A stretch of DNA of 64,000 nucleotides from Sphagnum compactum (GCA_965153455.1 OZ234496.1:9385863-9449862), one strand, 5' to 3'; counted from the stretch's first letter, positions 1-12,480 are shown. A program made the numbers and translations. Notes: generated by a model from the letters alone, not told the origin.

Positions 1-2901
1 TGGAGTGGATATAATAGGTTGTCAGTAAAGTCGTGCCCTGTTGGGCCTGAGTTTCATTTGATGCTTCATCCCCTCCTGGCTGTTATCTGCAAAGTAATGA
101 AATTTTATTAAATCAGGGTATGAAATACTGAGACTCGGGATTAAATGCCCGAGGCTCGAAAAGGTCACCAGGGTGTTCATCTTTTCCTGACTTTACGAAT
201 AACTTTAATGTTTTTGCCAAAATACAAGAAAATTTAACCTACACCAAGTGAGACTGTGAAATAGTGCCCAATAAAAACTGATCATGCAATCCATCATAGC
301 TTGCCGTGGGTAGTTGAACTTGGACCAGGTCAAAAAGTCTGCATAGGTCGGTCCCAGAATATGTGGCTGGACCAGCGTTTATGGCATCGGATCTGGATTG
401 CAGACTATTTCCTGCCAGGGTTGAACCAGCACCGGCATTGGTACCTTCATCTGTTTGAGTAAGGCCTCTTAGTGACAATATTAAGCCCAAAAAATGTAAC
501 TCAGGTTTGAACTTAGAGACCTGATTTAGTCCAAACACAGGATATTTGTAATATTTAGGAATAATTTAAATGGATTTTGGGATTTCTTTTTGAATGGTGG
601 TACCAATATGGGTGGTGGTTCACCCAAGGTGATCACTTGTTTCCAACCACACAATATTCCGGACAGGAGTGGTTGGTTGCACATGCCCTTCCAACAAGAA
701 AGGGGCCTTGTGTGATGGTTGTTATGATGTCAATAACTTAGACCACCAAGGCTAATAATTGTCCCTAGCTTCTGGTAAAAGACCAATGTTGAGTGGGTAG
801 ATGGTTTTGTTAATAACCGCTGATTCTTTTTTCTTAAATATTTCAGAAGCACCAAACCACCCATTCCATTGTGGTTACTTCAAAAAAACTTCAAAGAACC
901 AATGATCTTGGTGAAAGAATTCACCACAAAAATTTATTTCCCGTTTTGTTTAGAATGGTGATTACTTATCAGAACCAGTTCTTTGATTTTAAATTGAGAA
1001 CTGCATTCATGAACCCTAAGAACCATCACCCAGGTGGTAACCACCTGGAGTCTGTTCCTGCTTTTGATAACCACCCAACAATGGTAAAGACTGTAACCAA
1101 CTGGGTGGGCCATTCATTCACTATCCTTGAGATTGCAAAGGTTTCAACTTTCTTTCATAATGAAGGACAAAGCAATGTATGTGGGCAAGGGAAGCAATCC
1201 ACCTAGTTGGACTGTGTTTTGTGGACTATAGCCAAGCAAGAGGGCCTTAGAGGATATGGTTTCAATTTTGGAACCTTCAGTCCTTGTATGTCCATTTGCA
1301 ATCAGCCAAAAACAACCCAGTCCCCAGGAAATCAGAACTAGATAGGAAGCAGCTGTCTGGATGGGCCATATTCAATCCGGACCCTCAACACCTACAAGAG
1401 GTTCACTTGCATGCCCCCAAGTTGATTCCAAGTGATTCATTGTCTTTTTCCTATACCTATTATTGTAGAGTTATTTGTTGTGTTGTTGTGTAAGTTCAAA
1501 AGAACCATATGGTGATGGGAAGGAGTCAACAAGACTTGAAGCATCTACGTCTGTCATAATATGCACTTTTGGCACAAACTACTTTTGTTCTTATCTTTCA
1601 TTTTTTCTGTTTTTTTCAGACTACAAGAGGATTTTAAACCTACACCCAAGTGAAATTATGAACTTTCAAATTTGTAAAATTAGATTTGGTTTTAGAAGAA
1701 ATTGTGATAGACTAATATAAACTTAACACTAGCCTCCTATGTGAAACATGCCTTAATAGGCATCTTAAGCTCTTGTTGTCAAGAGCTTATTAAGGGGTCA
1801 AATTCACATTGTGAAAGATGAAAGGATAATTTTTGAAATCAAAAGATTGAAATAGTTTTTTTTTATTAAAAAATTGAAACCCTAGAACTTTCTTTATTCT
1901 TTTGGTTTCTTTTATTACACCATTCCTTTTTTTTAATAGGTTGAAACACATTTTTGAAATACCTATGTGAAGCAACTTGTTCTACAATTTGGAATTGCAA
2001 ATGTGTGGGTTTACATAGGTATTTCTAGCATTTGTTTATGTTGGAGGTTTCTAGCTTTTGCAATTCATTGTTGAAAGAGATGATGTTTAGGATAAAGACT
2101 AAAGACATAGTGTGGTTATCTAACAGTGTTCCCACCCATACTAGGGTATTTAGCCTTGCATCAATATTTTTCACATCCATTATTATCTATTTGCTTGTGG
2201 AAGCCCCACCCATAAACTTGAAAGTGAGACTCTAAAAAGTGAGAGACAATTGATAACAAAGCTAATGGACCAATTAGATAATTTTGGCCAATCAACAACA
2301 ATGGAAGATTATGCCATGAGGGACCAATCAAACAATTTTGTCAATCCACAGCATGATTTAAATTGTGTAGTGACTAATGTGAGCCATACCAACACAACCA
2401 TGTGTAGTAGTCTCAATTTTTAAGAGTTGCATCAAGAATATTCGAGTGTGATAAAGTTATTAGAGTTTTTAGTAATTTCATGTTAAAATAAGGAATGATG
2501 AATGCACATGGTTGCGTGGGGGGGTTGTTTTATTTTTCGAAATATGATATTGGTGAATAAGGTGTTGGGTTAACTTTTTTCTTCAATAAAAAGCTGGTAA
2601 CCATAGTTTTAGAACCTCAGTTGCGTTATTAGGGGTGAGAAATCTCTAAAGGGTTGGGGGTAAAAACAGACACTAAAATTCGTGGTGTTTAGCAAAACAT
2701 TGGTCTTGTTCTAGTATTTAGTGAGTAGAAAGGATGTTTGAGATTCATGAAGCAATTGAGGGGGTGTCAATGAAAGGTCCAATAGAGATAGAACAATCTT
2801 CAAGCCTTATAAGCATAAGATTAATTTGAGACAACTTAATGATTAAATAAATAGTGTGATAGGGTGGCAATGATAACATGAATTTCATAATGAATGAAAA
2901 A
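1..2901. other. Unassigned AT-rich sequence
   Basis: No convincing gene was seen in this stretch. Open frames of 99 codons (239-538, minus) and 111 codons (871-1206, plus) exist, but they have no recognised domain, no clear promoter and ordinary composition. The text around 570-720 holds repeated GGGTGG/GGTACC words that may be remnants of a TIR element; no paired end was found. Confidence 0.5.
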
Positions 2902-2907
2902 TTTATT
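2902..2907 (-). terminator. Polyadenylation signal candidate for the 2984-3355 frame
   Basis: AATAAA on the minus strand about 77 bases after the stop codon, followed by a T-rich stretch. The position is right for a plant near-upstream element, but the word is common here. Confidence 0.25.
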
Positions 2908-2983
2908 CAGATTATGGATAAGTTCAACGAAGAGCTGCAATTACAAGTCGAATCCTAGGATATGCCACAACGATAATTCATAA

Positions 2984-3355
2984 CTATAGGAAATCTAGGA
3001 TGCGTCGAATGGTGTGAACTAAGTAGTCCGCTTTGCTATTAGGAGGCAATCGACGTATCGAACTGCGCAACCAACGATAATGTCCAACTCCAGGAATTGA
3101 AGACCATGCGAAGATGGAAGTGTCTTCAGTTTCGTAACAACCTTCATAGACGGTTTCAAATTCGTCACCAAAAATGAGGTTGATTTGCAACAAGATCACT
3201 AGGGTGCGAGAGTTCGGAAAAATGCGATAATACCAAGCTCGAAAGGGTTCCATTTCAAGATGAGCGTGCACCTCTCGAGGTTTGGGATCTTCGTCACGAG
3301 GATGTTGCGTCAATGTCAAATTTAAAGATGATTTCGAAAGCAGTTCTTCATTCAC
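2984..3355 (-). CDS. Candidate compact intronless gene, 123-aa protein of unknown function
   Basis: An ATG-to-TAG minus-strand frame encodes 123 residues. I do not recognise the family. The N-terminal third is polar (residues about 1-35). The middle and C-terminal parts are rich in aromatic and charged residues: the segment EPFRAWYYRIFP at about 36-47, a hydrophobic stretch LVILLQINLIFG at about 52-63, an acidic patch with two cysteines, and a basic C-terminus. It looks soluble and globular, with no signal peptide. The frame contains more CpG than its surroundings. A TATA-like site lies about 140 bases upstream of the ATG and an AATAAA lies about 80 bases beyond the stop, so a complete transcription unit of roughly 0.55 kb fits. 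A first upstream ATG (near 3400) opens only a very short frame. It could still be a chance frame or a decayed exon. Confidence 0.35.
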   Translation of the reverse strand: MNEELLSKSSLNLTLTQHPRDEDPKPREVHAHLEMEPFRAWYYRIFPNSRTLVILLQINLIFGDEFETVYEGCYETEDTSIFAWSSIPGVGHYRWLRSSIRRLPPNSKADYLVHTIRRILDFL

Positions 3356-3490
3356 TTATGCAGCTTGAAGCCCGTAAGATGTGGCCATTTACGATGCCAT
3401 AATTTCAAGGAAATGAAAACAAAATCAAAATCAAAATCAAATCGACGATGAATGTGTGGAGGACTTGTTACATTGAGAGGCGTGGTTGTA

Positions 3491-3497
3491 ATTTATA
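3491..3497 (-). promoter_or_regulatory. TATA box candidate for the 2984-3355 frame
   Basis: Reading the minus strand, CTATAAAT sits about 140 bases before the ATG at 3355. That spacing would give a 5' untranslated leader of roughly 105 bases. TATA words are common by chance in AT-rich DNA, so support comes only from position. Confidence 0.3.
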
Positions 3498-3639
3498 GAT
3501 GAAGGAAAAGGAAGGAAATGCGTAAGTAACGGTCTAGATCCATGGTAAAGTAAAACTTTAAAATCAATGGAAAAAATGAAGGTTTAAGTAAAATTTGTTG
3601 GGGGAAAGTGGGAAGAGGTGAAAAGGTGCTTCTCCTTCT

Positions 3640-3785
3640 CCTTCCATTGGCCACCAAGCAATGGAACCTTCCAAAGGCCACCAAACCAAACAGTGGAACC
3701 TTCCATTGGCCACCAAACATTGGAACTTCCAAAGGCCACCAAACATTGGAATTTTCCATTGGCCACTAAATTGGGATCTTCCTTC
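3640..3785. repeat. Minisatellite, about 27-bp unit, 5 copies
   Basis: Tandem units of the form CCTTCCATTGGCCACCAAAC plus ATTGGAA. The third block alternates between CCATTGG and CCAAAGG from unit to unit, so the higher-order period is about 54 bp. Each unit contains short inverted words (CCATTGG and CCAATGG-like). Overlapping open frames on both strands here are products of the repeat, not genes. Confidence 0.85.
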
Positions 3786-4017
3786 ACCTTTTTTTTTCCC
3801 TTCTCATTCGGATCATTTGGGGCTCTCTATCTTCTAAACATAATTTACGATTCAAATCTTGAGAATATTTGTTCCCACAACCTCCGTTGGGAGGCAAAGA
3901 ATGATTAGTCTTGGTAGATGGTGGGAAGAAGGAGAATAGATTGGATGTTTGTAACATTTTTGAAAGAATGGAAGTGAGTAGGGATAGTGTGGGGAGCTTG
4001 AAATCTTAGAGAAATTT

Positions 4018-4571
4018 CACAAAACCTCTCGGGTTTGGTAGCACAATTTCTTACTAGTTTGGGTGCAGATATTAGGATTTGATAGGAAGGTGTGGTTAAC
4101 TTTCTAATGAGCTAAAGCAAGCCAGATTTGAATAATGTATGTGATAGGAATAATAATTTGAATGACTGGAGGTCTGTAGCCAAGTTGAACTTTCTATTTG
4201 TAAAACCCTCTCGGGTTTGGTAACACAACTTGTTACTGGTTTGGATGCAGAGCCTATAATTTGGTAGGCACATGCGCCTTATAATTAGCTTTCTAATGAG
4301 CTTAGGAAAGTCAAATATGGACAACATATGTGATAGGAGTAATATTTAAGTGACTAGTGGTCTGTAGCCAAGTTGAACTTTCTACTTTCGCAAAACCCCC
4401 TCGGGTTTAGTAGCATAATTTCTTACTAGTTTAGGTGCAGAGCTTGGAATTTGGTAGGCATATGCGTCTTGTAGTTAGCTTTTTAATGAGCTAAGGCAAG
4501 CTAGATTTGAACAACATATGTGATAGGAATAATATTTTAAGTGACTGGTGGTATGCTGCCAAGTTGAACAT
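4018..4571. repeat. Three tandem copies of a ~185-bp unit
   Basis: The landmarks CAAAACC(T/C)(C/T)CTCGGGTTTGG, TTACTAGTTTGGGTGCAGA, TTTCTAATGAGCT, TGTGATAGGAATAAT and GCCAAGTTGAAC recur in the same order, starting near 4018, 4200 and 4391. The copies differ at many sites (perhaps 15-20 percent by eye), so the array is old. It has the length of a plant satellite monomer (150-190 bp), but only three units are present. Confidence 0.85.
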
Positions 4572-7236
4572 GGTGTTGAATCCTTAAAAGTTGGTTTGAA
4601 TGAGTGACAATTTAACATAAAATTCTAGGATTTGAAGTGTTTGAGCTTGGAAATTATATCTGTCAATTCTAAATCGTAAATGATGCATAAAAGGCAAGCT
4701 ATTTGATTTCAACTACAAACGTAACTTAACATCTAGAAATACAATTTGCATTTTTTCCTTCACTGGTAGCATATGTACTTTGAAGTATAATCACCTCATA
4801 GAACTAGGAGTAGAGGGACAGAAAGTCGCCTCACAACTAACCATCACATCCATTCCAAATATGTTGTTCCAAAACCATTATTTAAACCAATTGGAAATTT
4901 TTATTATTTTTACATTCAAAAGATGTTTTTATAATACATTAAAAGGGTTATAGTACTACTACAATAGTACATGTTAACAACATTTTCCAGATTGCAAAGA
5001 AACTTTTTTACTTGAACAAATTGGTGATATATATATATAAATGTTTGCGTCTGATTTTCAATCTATTTCCAAAGATATTATCATAATTTCATTACAAGAT
5101 ACAAATTAACAATCTTCAAGCCTTAATGATAAGTATAGGAATTTTAGGATGCAACTCAATACACTAAAAGGGTTATGGTGAATTTGTTCCCATGGGTTCA
5201 CCACTTAGAATGTGATGTCATTATTCGTAATTGTTGCTACAACACAAAAGAAGTATTGCATTGTGGCCTTTCAAAAGATAGGGAACCCACTTAGTGCATA
5301 GTTTGTTGTATCGTGCATTGTGATTACTTTTTGGAACACTAGGCCTATAACGCTTTTGCATGTGTGAAACTTGATGCAATTTTTTCCAAATGGAATAAAA
5401 CTAGTGTTGGTCTAGTATGTAGGAGTATGTATAATTTCAACTAGGGGGATGTTAAACACCTCTATGAGTTTTATGGGTGTTAGTGTATAATGTCTTGTGT
5501 TGTGTGTAATTCATGATCTCCTTCATCACACTTGTTGGCTTACATGTCATGCAATTGCTCAACAATTTCAAACTCAGAACCATTCATTAAATAAGCCCCG
5601 CAACCATTCATGAAGCATGCTACCTACTAATAGCCAATTAAAAGACCTCATCAAGGTTAAATGAAAAAAATAGTACAAGGCAACACAAGGTTAAAAAGGC
5701 GAGAGGCAAATCCCAAATAGGGGGAATGGAAATACCAAGTATCAAAAACTAACTAAAGGCATAAACATAAATGTCATTTAAATTAAAGAGGGATGGGCCA
5801 TTAAAGGTCTTGGAAAACCAAGTTTTGACGTCTTCTTTGGAAAAGGGACCTTTCACGAAAAGGTCCCTGGCAAAGGAGCCTTGCCATGTGAATGGGGGTG
5901 GTCACTTGGTTGAATGAACTAACGACCTTGCATGGAAAGGTTTGTATGCAATGGAGACTAGTCCAACAATTGCTAGTGGTCATTTACTTGATTAAACTAG
6001 GTGTTGGATTATAAGGAAAAATGATCTCCTTTGCATGGAAGATGTCAATTTCTTCAAAGTTTTTACAAGTTGATAAACCTGTTAGTAGCCTAGTTCCAAA
6101 TTCTAACTTGTTGCATATTAAATGGTGTTTCAACTTATTTGACCTATTTATAACATCGACATTAATCAAATTTGGTAGTAGAATAATGTGGACGAATGTG
6201 TTGACATAGTAAAGTTCATTGGGGTCTTTAATGTTTTGCTATCAACACTAGTTACTAACAATGATCTTTGATATGACATATCCTTAGGTTTGTCAAGTGA
6301 TATTGAAATAAAAAAATTATCAATTTTTTATTTTGAAATGAAATGCAAACTCAAGGCATGTTTTTAAACCACATAAAAAAATAATATGCGAATTATGGGA
6401 TAGGAATAGGATGAATTCACAAGCAAAAGTTCAAGATGAAGTTAATTTTTATAAATAACTAACAAAAGATGATTAAAGGTCAAAACATGATATAAAAAAT
6501 CAATCCAAGACAAGGAATGAATTTTTAATAGTCTTTAATAATGAAATATTTTATAAAATATGCTTAATTTCATGATTTCCAAATCAATTTTTCCATGGTC
6601 AGTATCCCTCACCATAGTGTAAAGGAGATTTTAGCATTGGTAGCAAGCCCAAACTAAGGTCATGACATAACATTAGTCTTAAATTAATTTATGTCAATTT
6701 CAATACCAAGCATATACATATTTCATACTAGCTAAACAATAGTCCTGAACCCAACACTATGACAAGATTTGTATGAAAGTTTTTTTAAAAGCACCCAATA
6801 TGAATACCAACCTAAAAAAAATTAATATTAGGATTATGCTAGAATGTTCAAAAGTTAATACGAGACCTTGCATCTAGACTTTAAGGTGTTTTTTACTTTA
6901 AGGATATAGCCAAATTGCAATCATCCACAGGAAGAATTAGTGAAATTTGGCTATAGACTAGATATGAAAGGTGATTTAAAAATAAATCCATTTACATTTT
7001 GACTATTTGTTGGAACTTGTTCTAGAAATTCAGAGAATTTTATTTTTTTTGGAATCTAGTTAATATTGCCATTTTCTCACAAAAGTCCTTTTACATGTGT
7101 TGAAATCACATTTTTCAGGTTGAAAAAACGGAAATCCACCCCAAAAAAATTAAAACATTGGTTTAGAGATGTATGTTACCAATTTGCAAACCAACATTAA
7201 ATTTTGGTAAATTTTGAATATGCTTGAGTTATCATC
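4572..7236. other. Unassigned AT-rich sequence
   Basis: No gene or repeat class recognised. A short (TA)n run lies near 5030. Open frames (for example 60 codons at 5801-5983, minus) have no recognisable protein features. Confidence 0.5.
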
Positions 7237-7272
7237 GAATATGGAATCATTCATTTCAATGATTCCATATTC
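7237..7272. repeat. Perfect 15-bp inverted repeat with 6-base loop
   Basis: The left arm 7237-7251 (GAATATGGAATCATT) is exactly reverse-complementary to 7258-7272. It may be the core of an old foldback element or a chance palindrome in AT-rich DNA. Confidence 0.7.
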
Positions 7273-7829
7273 AATTACAACCTTTCACATAATTATTTTT
7301 ATGAGCAAAAAATTGCCAAGAGGTGACACAATTTTCTGAAAATATAACAGTCTATGACAAATTCCTTTTTCTGGAAAACACATCGTCTAAAATAAGCAAA
7401 TAATTTTTTTTGAGGAAGACATTGTCACATTATTGTCTACTAGCTATAGTTTAAAGATTTCCTTGAAATAAATTCACCAATTAAATCAAATCTGCCTAGG
7501 GATACATGTCACCTTGACACATTAGGAAATTGGAAAAAAAAGACAATGCTCTAAAACATGTGAAGTCAAATGTAATATGTGCCATAACTTAATGTCAAGT
7601 TGTAATTTTAATATAATATATGTCACAATACACACCGCATATTGTACATTGTAATAGATGAAACTACAAAGTATACCTCACACTTGATATGAGCCATGAC
7701 CTTTTTGTGTGAGAAAAATCACATTCTCTTCTAGTGTAACCACCAAAGCAAGTACCAACCCAACACGAGTCTAAAGTGTTGGGTGGTTTAAAAATAAATT
7801 AGAACAGTTTTGGTTCCAAATCTAACTGA

Positions 7830-8130
7830 AACTGGGAATCTCATACTGGTTCTGGCTCATTTCCAAGTAACTCACACTGGAATCAATGGTTAAATGCCAA
7901 TTAATCTCTAGTTAGCCCTTTAGTTCTAAATTTTTTTTCCAAATGTTTTTGAAGAATGTCTATTCCAATTCTGATTCCAGTTCCACACATAAATGGAACC
8001 TGGAATCTAGGCCTAGCTCTGGTTCTTTCGAATAAATTTTAAAAAAAAATTGCAGTTCCAATTCTGGAATCAGTTCCAAAAATCAGACCCAGTTCCAGTT
8101 CAGTTTTGACTGACTGTAACCAGAACCAGC
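7830..8130. repeat. Degenerate TTCCAG/TTCTGG-rich low-complexity tract
   Basis: Words such as GGTTCCA, AGTTCCA, ATTCTGG and TGGAATC recur irregularly for about 300 bases. This is a decayed short-period repeat; it has no coding frame of note. Confidence 0.5.
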
Positions 8131-8192
8131 GATTGTAACGCTCCAAATTGGGTACCTGCCCAATCCTGGTCCAGACGCAACAAATATTCTAA

Positions 8193-9614
8193 CTTGGGAT
8201 CAACGGCAGATTACTTGCAGCTCTTGGTAATTTGAACAACATGGGTCATCCCAGTGCACCTTGGGGACCAGTTCAACAGAGGAACAATATGCTACCACAA
8301 GTAAACAGGAATGGGGAAACCTGGAAAGGATTTGATGTGAAAGATCTATCTATGAAGGAAGGTTGTTTGTTTGTTTTGTTTTGTTTTGTTTGTACTTATG
8401 AGATCCACCGAACCAGGATGCTTCAGATTGTGTTCTTGGTCTCTTTGGAAAGCTCTCAAGGTTCATGGGGTTGGTTTCATGGCATTTGGACTTGTGGTGT
8501 AGAAGTTCTTGAATATTGAATGATTTTTTCACTGAAAATTAAATTAAATCCTAGCTAAAAATTTCCGAAGGATTGGAATGAGCCTTTGGTATTTTTGGAA
8601 AGATCTTGATGAGCAGGATTTTACGAATTTATTTGGTAAGATTTGGATTCAGAGTGTGAGAGATATAGAATCTGAAGTGATTTCTGTCGCTGAAAATTCA
8701 AAAAAATTCCAAAAAACCAGGTTTTGGAAGGAAAAATCAGTTGAGGATGTGGTAACACTTGGGCCAACCGCAGAGGCCACACTAGTTAGTACTAAGTTAG
8801 GAGACATTTGAGCTGAAATTCTAGCAGGGCTGCAATTAACGAGTCGTCAATTAATCACATAATGGAAAGTCATTCCAATCCAAATCAGTTCTGTACTGCA
8901 ATTAGTCTAGTCCCAGATCTTTTTACAGAGATCTGATCTACAAATCTCGTGACCAGACTCCAGCTAGTTTAGGTGGTTTAAGGGTACATTTCCCTGTCTT
9001 CTTCCTCTCACCCACTATCCAACTGCAATTGATTTGGTCAAAATATGGCCAAAAAAAAGGATTTCTAATATCTTTGTTCACATCAGTATTTCTCAACTCA
9101 CTTTGAAAGAACCCACACCTGACAGTTGCAGGTGTAGAGAGTATGTAGTGTAAAGCCCCCAGCAACAGGCTTTACTGGAATAAGGGCCTATGCTAGGCAG
9201 AGCAATGCATTGGCTGTGCTGAGGGCTTTACCGAGGATAAAGACTGCATTTGGATTTTTTTTTAAATCTTTTTGGTGATACTTGCTGTGTGCCTGCTGGA
9301 TGTCACCGGAAGAAATGTTGCAAGATATTTCAGAATATGGAATGCCCGCTTGTGATTATTTCACTTTTTAAATGCCCGGCCAGTTTTTTCATTCTATAAT
9401 GCATTTTCTAACTACACTAGAAAAATCCAATGTTGTCTTTATGAACAAAAAACTAGATGCAATCCAAATCCTCAAACATATTTTAGCTCTTGCTCCTGTT
9501 CCACCAGAGAACTCTAGACTCCTGATTTCTGATGAACAAGGTGCTGAAGTTCTATGGGTAAGTTCAATGAGGGTTGAAAGTTCAAACAATTGTTGCCCAA
9601 TTCTTCCTTTTTAA
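8193..9614 (+). other. Exon-like pieces of an unrecognised gene or pseudogene
   Basis: Two plus-strand pieces look somewhat like exons. The first (open from 8193, with a possible acceptor TTGCAG ending at 8220) reads as a Gly/Asn/Gln-rich segment with NMGHPSAPWGPVQQ and a TWKGFDVKDLSM motif. The second, within 9372-9560, reads LDAIQILKHILALAPVPP and continues to EQGAEVLW, ending at a good plant donor (GTAAGTTC, about 9559). A 77-codon open frame (8578-8811) lies between them. The pieces do not share a continuous frame, and no family is recognised. A decayed gene or chance frames are equally possible. Confidence 0.2.
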
Positions 9615-10493
9615 GAGAAAGCTCAGTCCCAGTTTTGACAATTTAAATTACTTATTTATGGTTATCCAAGTTCAAATGTTCAATACTGGTAATTTCCTTA
9701 CGTGTTACCAGAAATCCCAGAGACCTTGTAAAAAAGTCTGAAAATCATACTATTGGAACCATTATTCTGATGCACCTTTACACTTTAAAGTTCCCATCAT
9801 CTCCAAGGTTCTCAAAGTTATAAAATTATTTATGGAGTATTCGGCTTTAGTGAGATGGCTACTGTTAGATGGTTGCCTGGCCCACTAACACCCCTTGGAG
9901 TGGAGTAGTGACTTTTTAACTTACTCCTACAAACAGAAAGGGGACCACCTTAGGATTGGCTTTTAGGTGTGTACCATGCTTTACTACCAATGTCTCCACA
10001 ATTCTGCCCCTTCCATTAGCCTCCACCAAAAATGGTGAGGGGCAGAGTAGGAAATACCTACAAATTCCTGGCAGCCAATGAGGCGAGCCAACATGCACCC
10101 CAGTGGCCCCCTTTCTTTTCTTTGGGGGGTGGTGTGGCGGGGTAAAGGGGGCTTGGGTGGCAGGGTAAGGGGGTTTGTGAATTTTTTTATTTTTATTTTT
10201 TTGGTTTGGTTCATGGGTGCATGGCAAACACTTTTGTTATTTTGTAATTTTTTTTCTTTGATTTTTTCTCGTTGAAGGTCTTTTTTTTAAAGGGCATTTG
10301 TAAGAGGGAATGTAAAAGAAACTAAACATGGTGACAATTTTTTTTGAGGTTAACATCACAATTAGAGTTGAGTGTTTTGATAGTATTGGGCATGATGGAC
10401 AAGTTCATAGAAGAGAGGTGTGTTAGAACTGTGTGCTTTGAAAAACGGAGGGATTATTTCAAGACTTCACCTACAAATGGTATGCAAAATTTA
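9615..10493. other. Unassigned sequence with a G-rich tract
   Basis: No gene seen. A short imperfect hairpin (CTGCCCCTTCCATT against AATGGTGAGGGGCAG) lies at about 10004-10047. A G-rich and then T-rich tract runs from about 10100 to 10270. Confidence 0.4.
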
Positions 10494-11274
10494 CATGCAA
10501 ACCTTGGTTCCAACTCAAGAGATAGGAAGAAAATTATTTGCTCAAAAGTTGGAAGACATGAGGTCATCATCTTCACAGCCTCATCATCAACAATCATCTC
10601 TTTTGCAAAATTCAACAAGCACATGTGAGAGGTTTTCAAAAGAACCCATATTTATCCCTATTCATGTTAAGAAATTCTTCCCAAATCATCTTTTTAAAAT
10701 TACATGTTTCATGTTTAGTGTATATAAAACTTGTTTGTTGCATAGATATGCATGAAATTTGTAAAGAGTTTCAAGTTTCCATTGAGATTACTTTTCCATG
10801 TGTAAAGGTCTTATTATGTAAATAAAACTTGTCTTTTGCATGAGTTTGCATGCATCTTAACAAAGAATTTCATTTTTTTACATTTACATTACTAAGCCAT
10901 ATGGATAGTTTCCATTTAAGAGTGTGTCAAATGTGGGTTTTTGTTTTGGGTGGTGGACCGATCGAAGAGGTCAAGTACCAAAAGAAAAAAAATGTGAAGG
11001 TTGTGAGCCCCCCAATTAATTCCATGCATTTCCATACAACAAAAAAGTTATATTTACACTAAACATGCAATTCAAAAAACATGATTTGGGAAAAACGTAA
11101 TATGAATAGGGATGAACATGGGTTCTTTTAAAAACCTCTCACATGTACTTGCAAGATTATGTGAAGGAAATGATTGTTTTTTTTCAAATTATGAAGATGA
11201 TGGCCTCCTTTCCTTCAATTCTTGAGCAAATTGTTATCATTTTCTCTCTTTTGACCTAAAATCAAGGTTTGTGT
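10494..11274. repeat. Long imperfect inverted repeat, arms about 265 bp
   Basis: The left arm (about 10494-10759) and right arm (about 11016-11274) are reverse complements through many shared words, including ACATGTGAGAGGTTTT, AAAAGAACCCAT, ATCCCTATTCAT, TTCCCAAATCAT and CATGTTTAGTGTA. Identity by eye is about 75-80 percent with small gaps. The spacer is about 256 bp. The structure could be a foldback element or an inverted duplication. No clear terminal motif or target duplication was seen. Confidence 0.7.
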
Positions 11275-11879
11275 GTTTATAAAAATTCTTGCAACATCAT
11301 CCAATTCACAACTTGGGGCATCATCATGCATTTCCAAAAAGATTGTGATTTCAAACATTCCATCCCACTATTCTATATGGGAGAAACCCATGATGACACA
11401 AGATAAAATTGTTCAAACCTTAACATTTCCATAATCACACTTGGAAGAATAATATTATTTTCTTTCTCATCTTGTATCTATAAAAGATTGCAACTTTCTC
11501 ATGAAGTTGTTGTGTGTGAAGCAAACTTTTGTTTTGCAAATCAAATTCCATACTTGACATATTCATCAACTCCTTCTTGCCTTTCTTGAGAATCGACATT
11601 CATGTGACAAAATTGGAAGTGTTCTTTTCCTTGGTCTCTCAAACATTACCCATCATGCCAATGTATGTGTGCATGTCAACTCCCTTTGATAATATGCAAT
11701 GCACATGATGTTTTGGTGGAACATTATTCACATCAACCCAAACTTTTTTTGATTAGTTTATTCAAAGTACAAGGCTAGAAAGAAAATCATGCATACCATT
11801 TGCAAGCAAAGTTCCTAAGAGGAATGTCCTTAGCATCCCTCCAAGTGTCCTTAGTAACAATAATTTTCTCTTAAACATT
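11275..11879. other. Unassigned sequence beyond the inverted repeat
   Basis: No gene recognised. On the minus strand parts read as Lys-rich open sequence in more than one frame, without a recognisable domain. Confidence 0.4.
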
Positions 11880-12480
11880 TCTACCAAAAGGTTTTATTTG
11901 GTTCGGACCTCCTTTTCCTAGTGCCTGTCGATGTTTTCTTGATGTTGCCCACGGGGTTTTTGTGTTGTTCAACTTCCCTTGTCCTTTTTTTGATGCTACT
12001 TGACATCTTCCTATAGGTTTCCTACTATCCTTGTCATCTTTCAAAGTTTTCCTAAAGTTATTCAACATCCTTTGGAATTTCCCTAATATTATCTAGCTTC
12101 CCCTTGGTGTGATTCTTGCATTTTTTGGTCATTATCATACACACCAATGTCCCTTCAATTTCTTCCTAATGTTTCCCAATATCCCTAGCATGTTCTTGAC
12201 ATGTTCTTGGCATCCCTTGTTGTTGCCCAAAAATTAAATTTGGCGTCCTTTGGCATTTTCCCAATGCTACCCACACCCCTCATCATCTACCCAACATTAT
12301 GCAACATCATTCAACGTATTTATGGTATTGTCCAATGTTTTCAATGTCCCCTTATCATTGCCAGAAAGATTTGATATCCCATAGTGTCATTTCATTGTCC
12401 ATATCATCATTTGCCATCCTTTTGTCATCCTCCTCCTCCCCTACCATCATGTTGTCATCCTCATTGTCCCTCAAGCCTAC
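11880..12480. repeat. Strand-skewed C/T-rich tract with degenerate short repeats
   Basis: The plus strand is strongly pyrimidine-rich, with recurring words such as CCTTTGG, TTTCCC(T/A)A(A/T), CAATGTCCC and CATCCTC at irregular ~25-35 base spacing. It looks like a decayed minisatellite. No stable coding frame runs through it. Confidence 0.5.

Noticed and set aside
239-1206. Frames of 99 and 111 codons near the left end
   Set aside because: No domain, no promoter or polyA context and ordinary background composition; not enough to call genes.
3493-3908. Overlapping 60-96 codon frames on both strands
   Set aside because: They run through the CCATTGG minisatellite in every frame and have repeat-derived composition.
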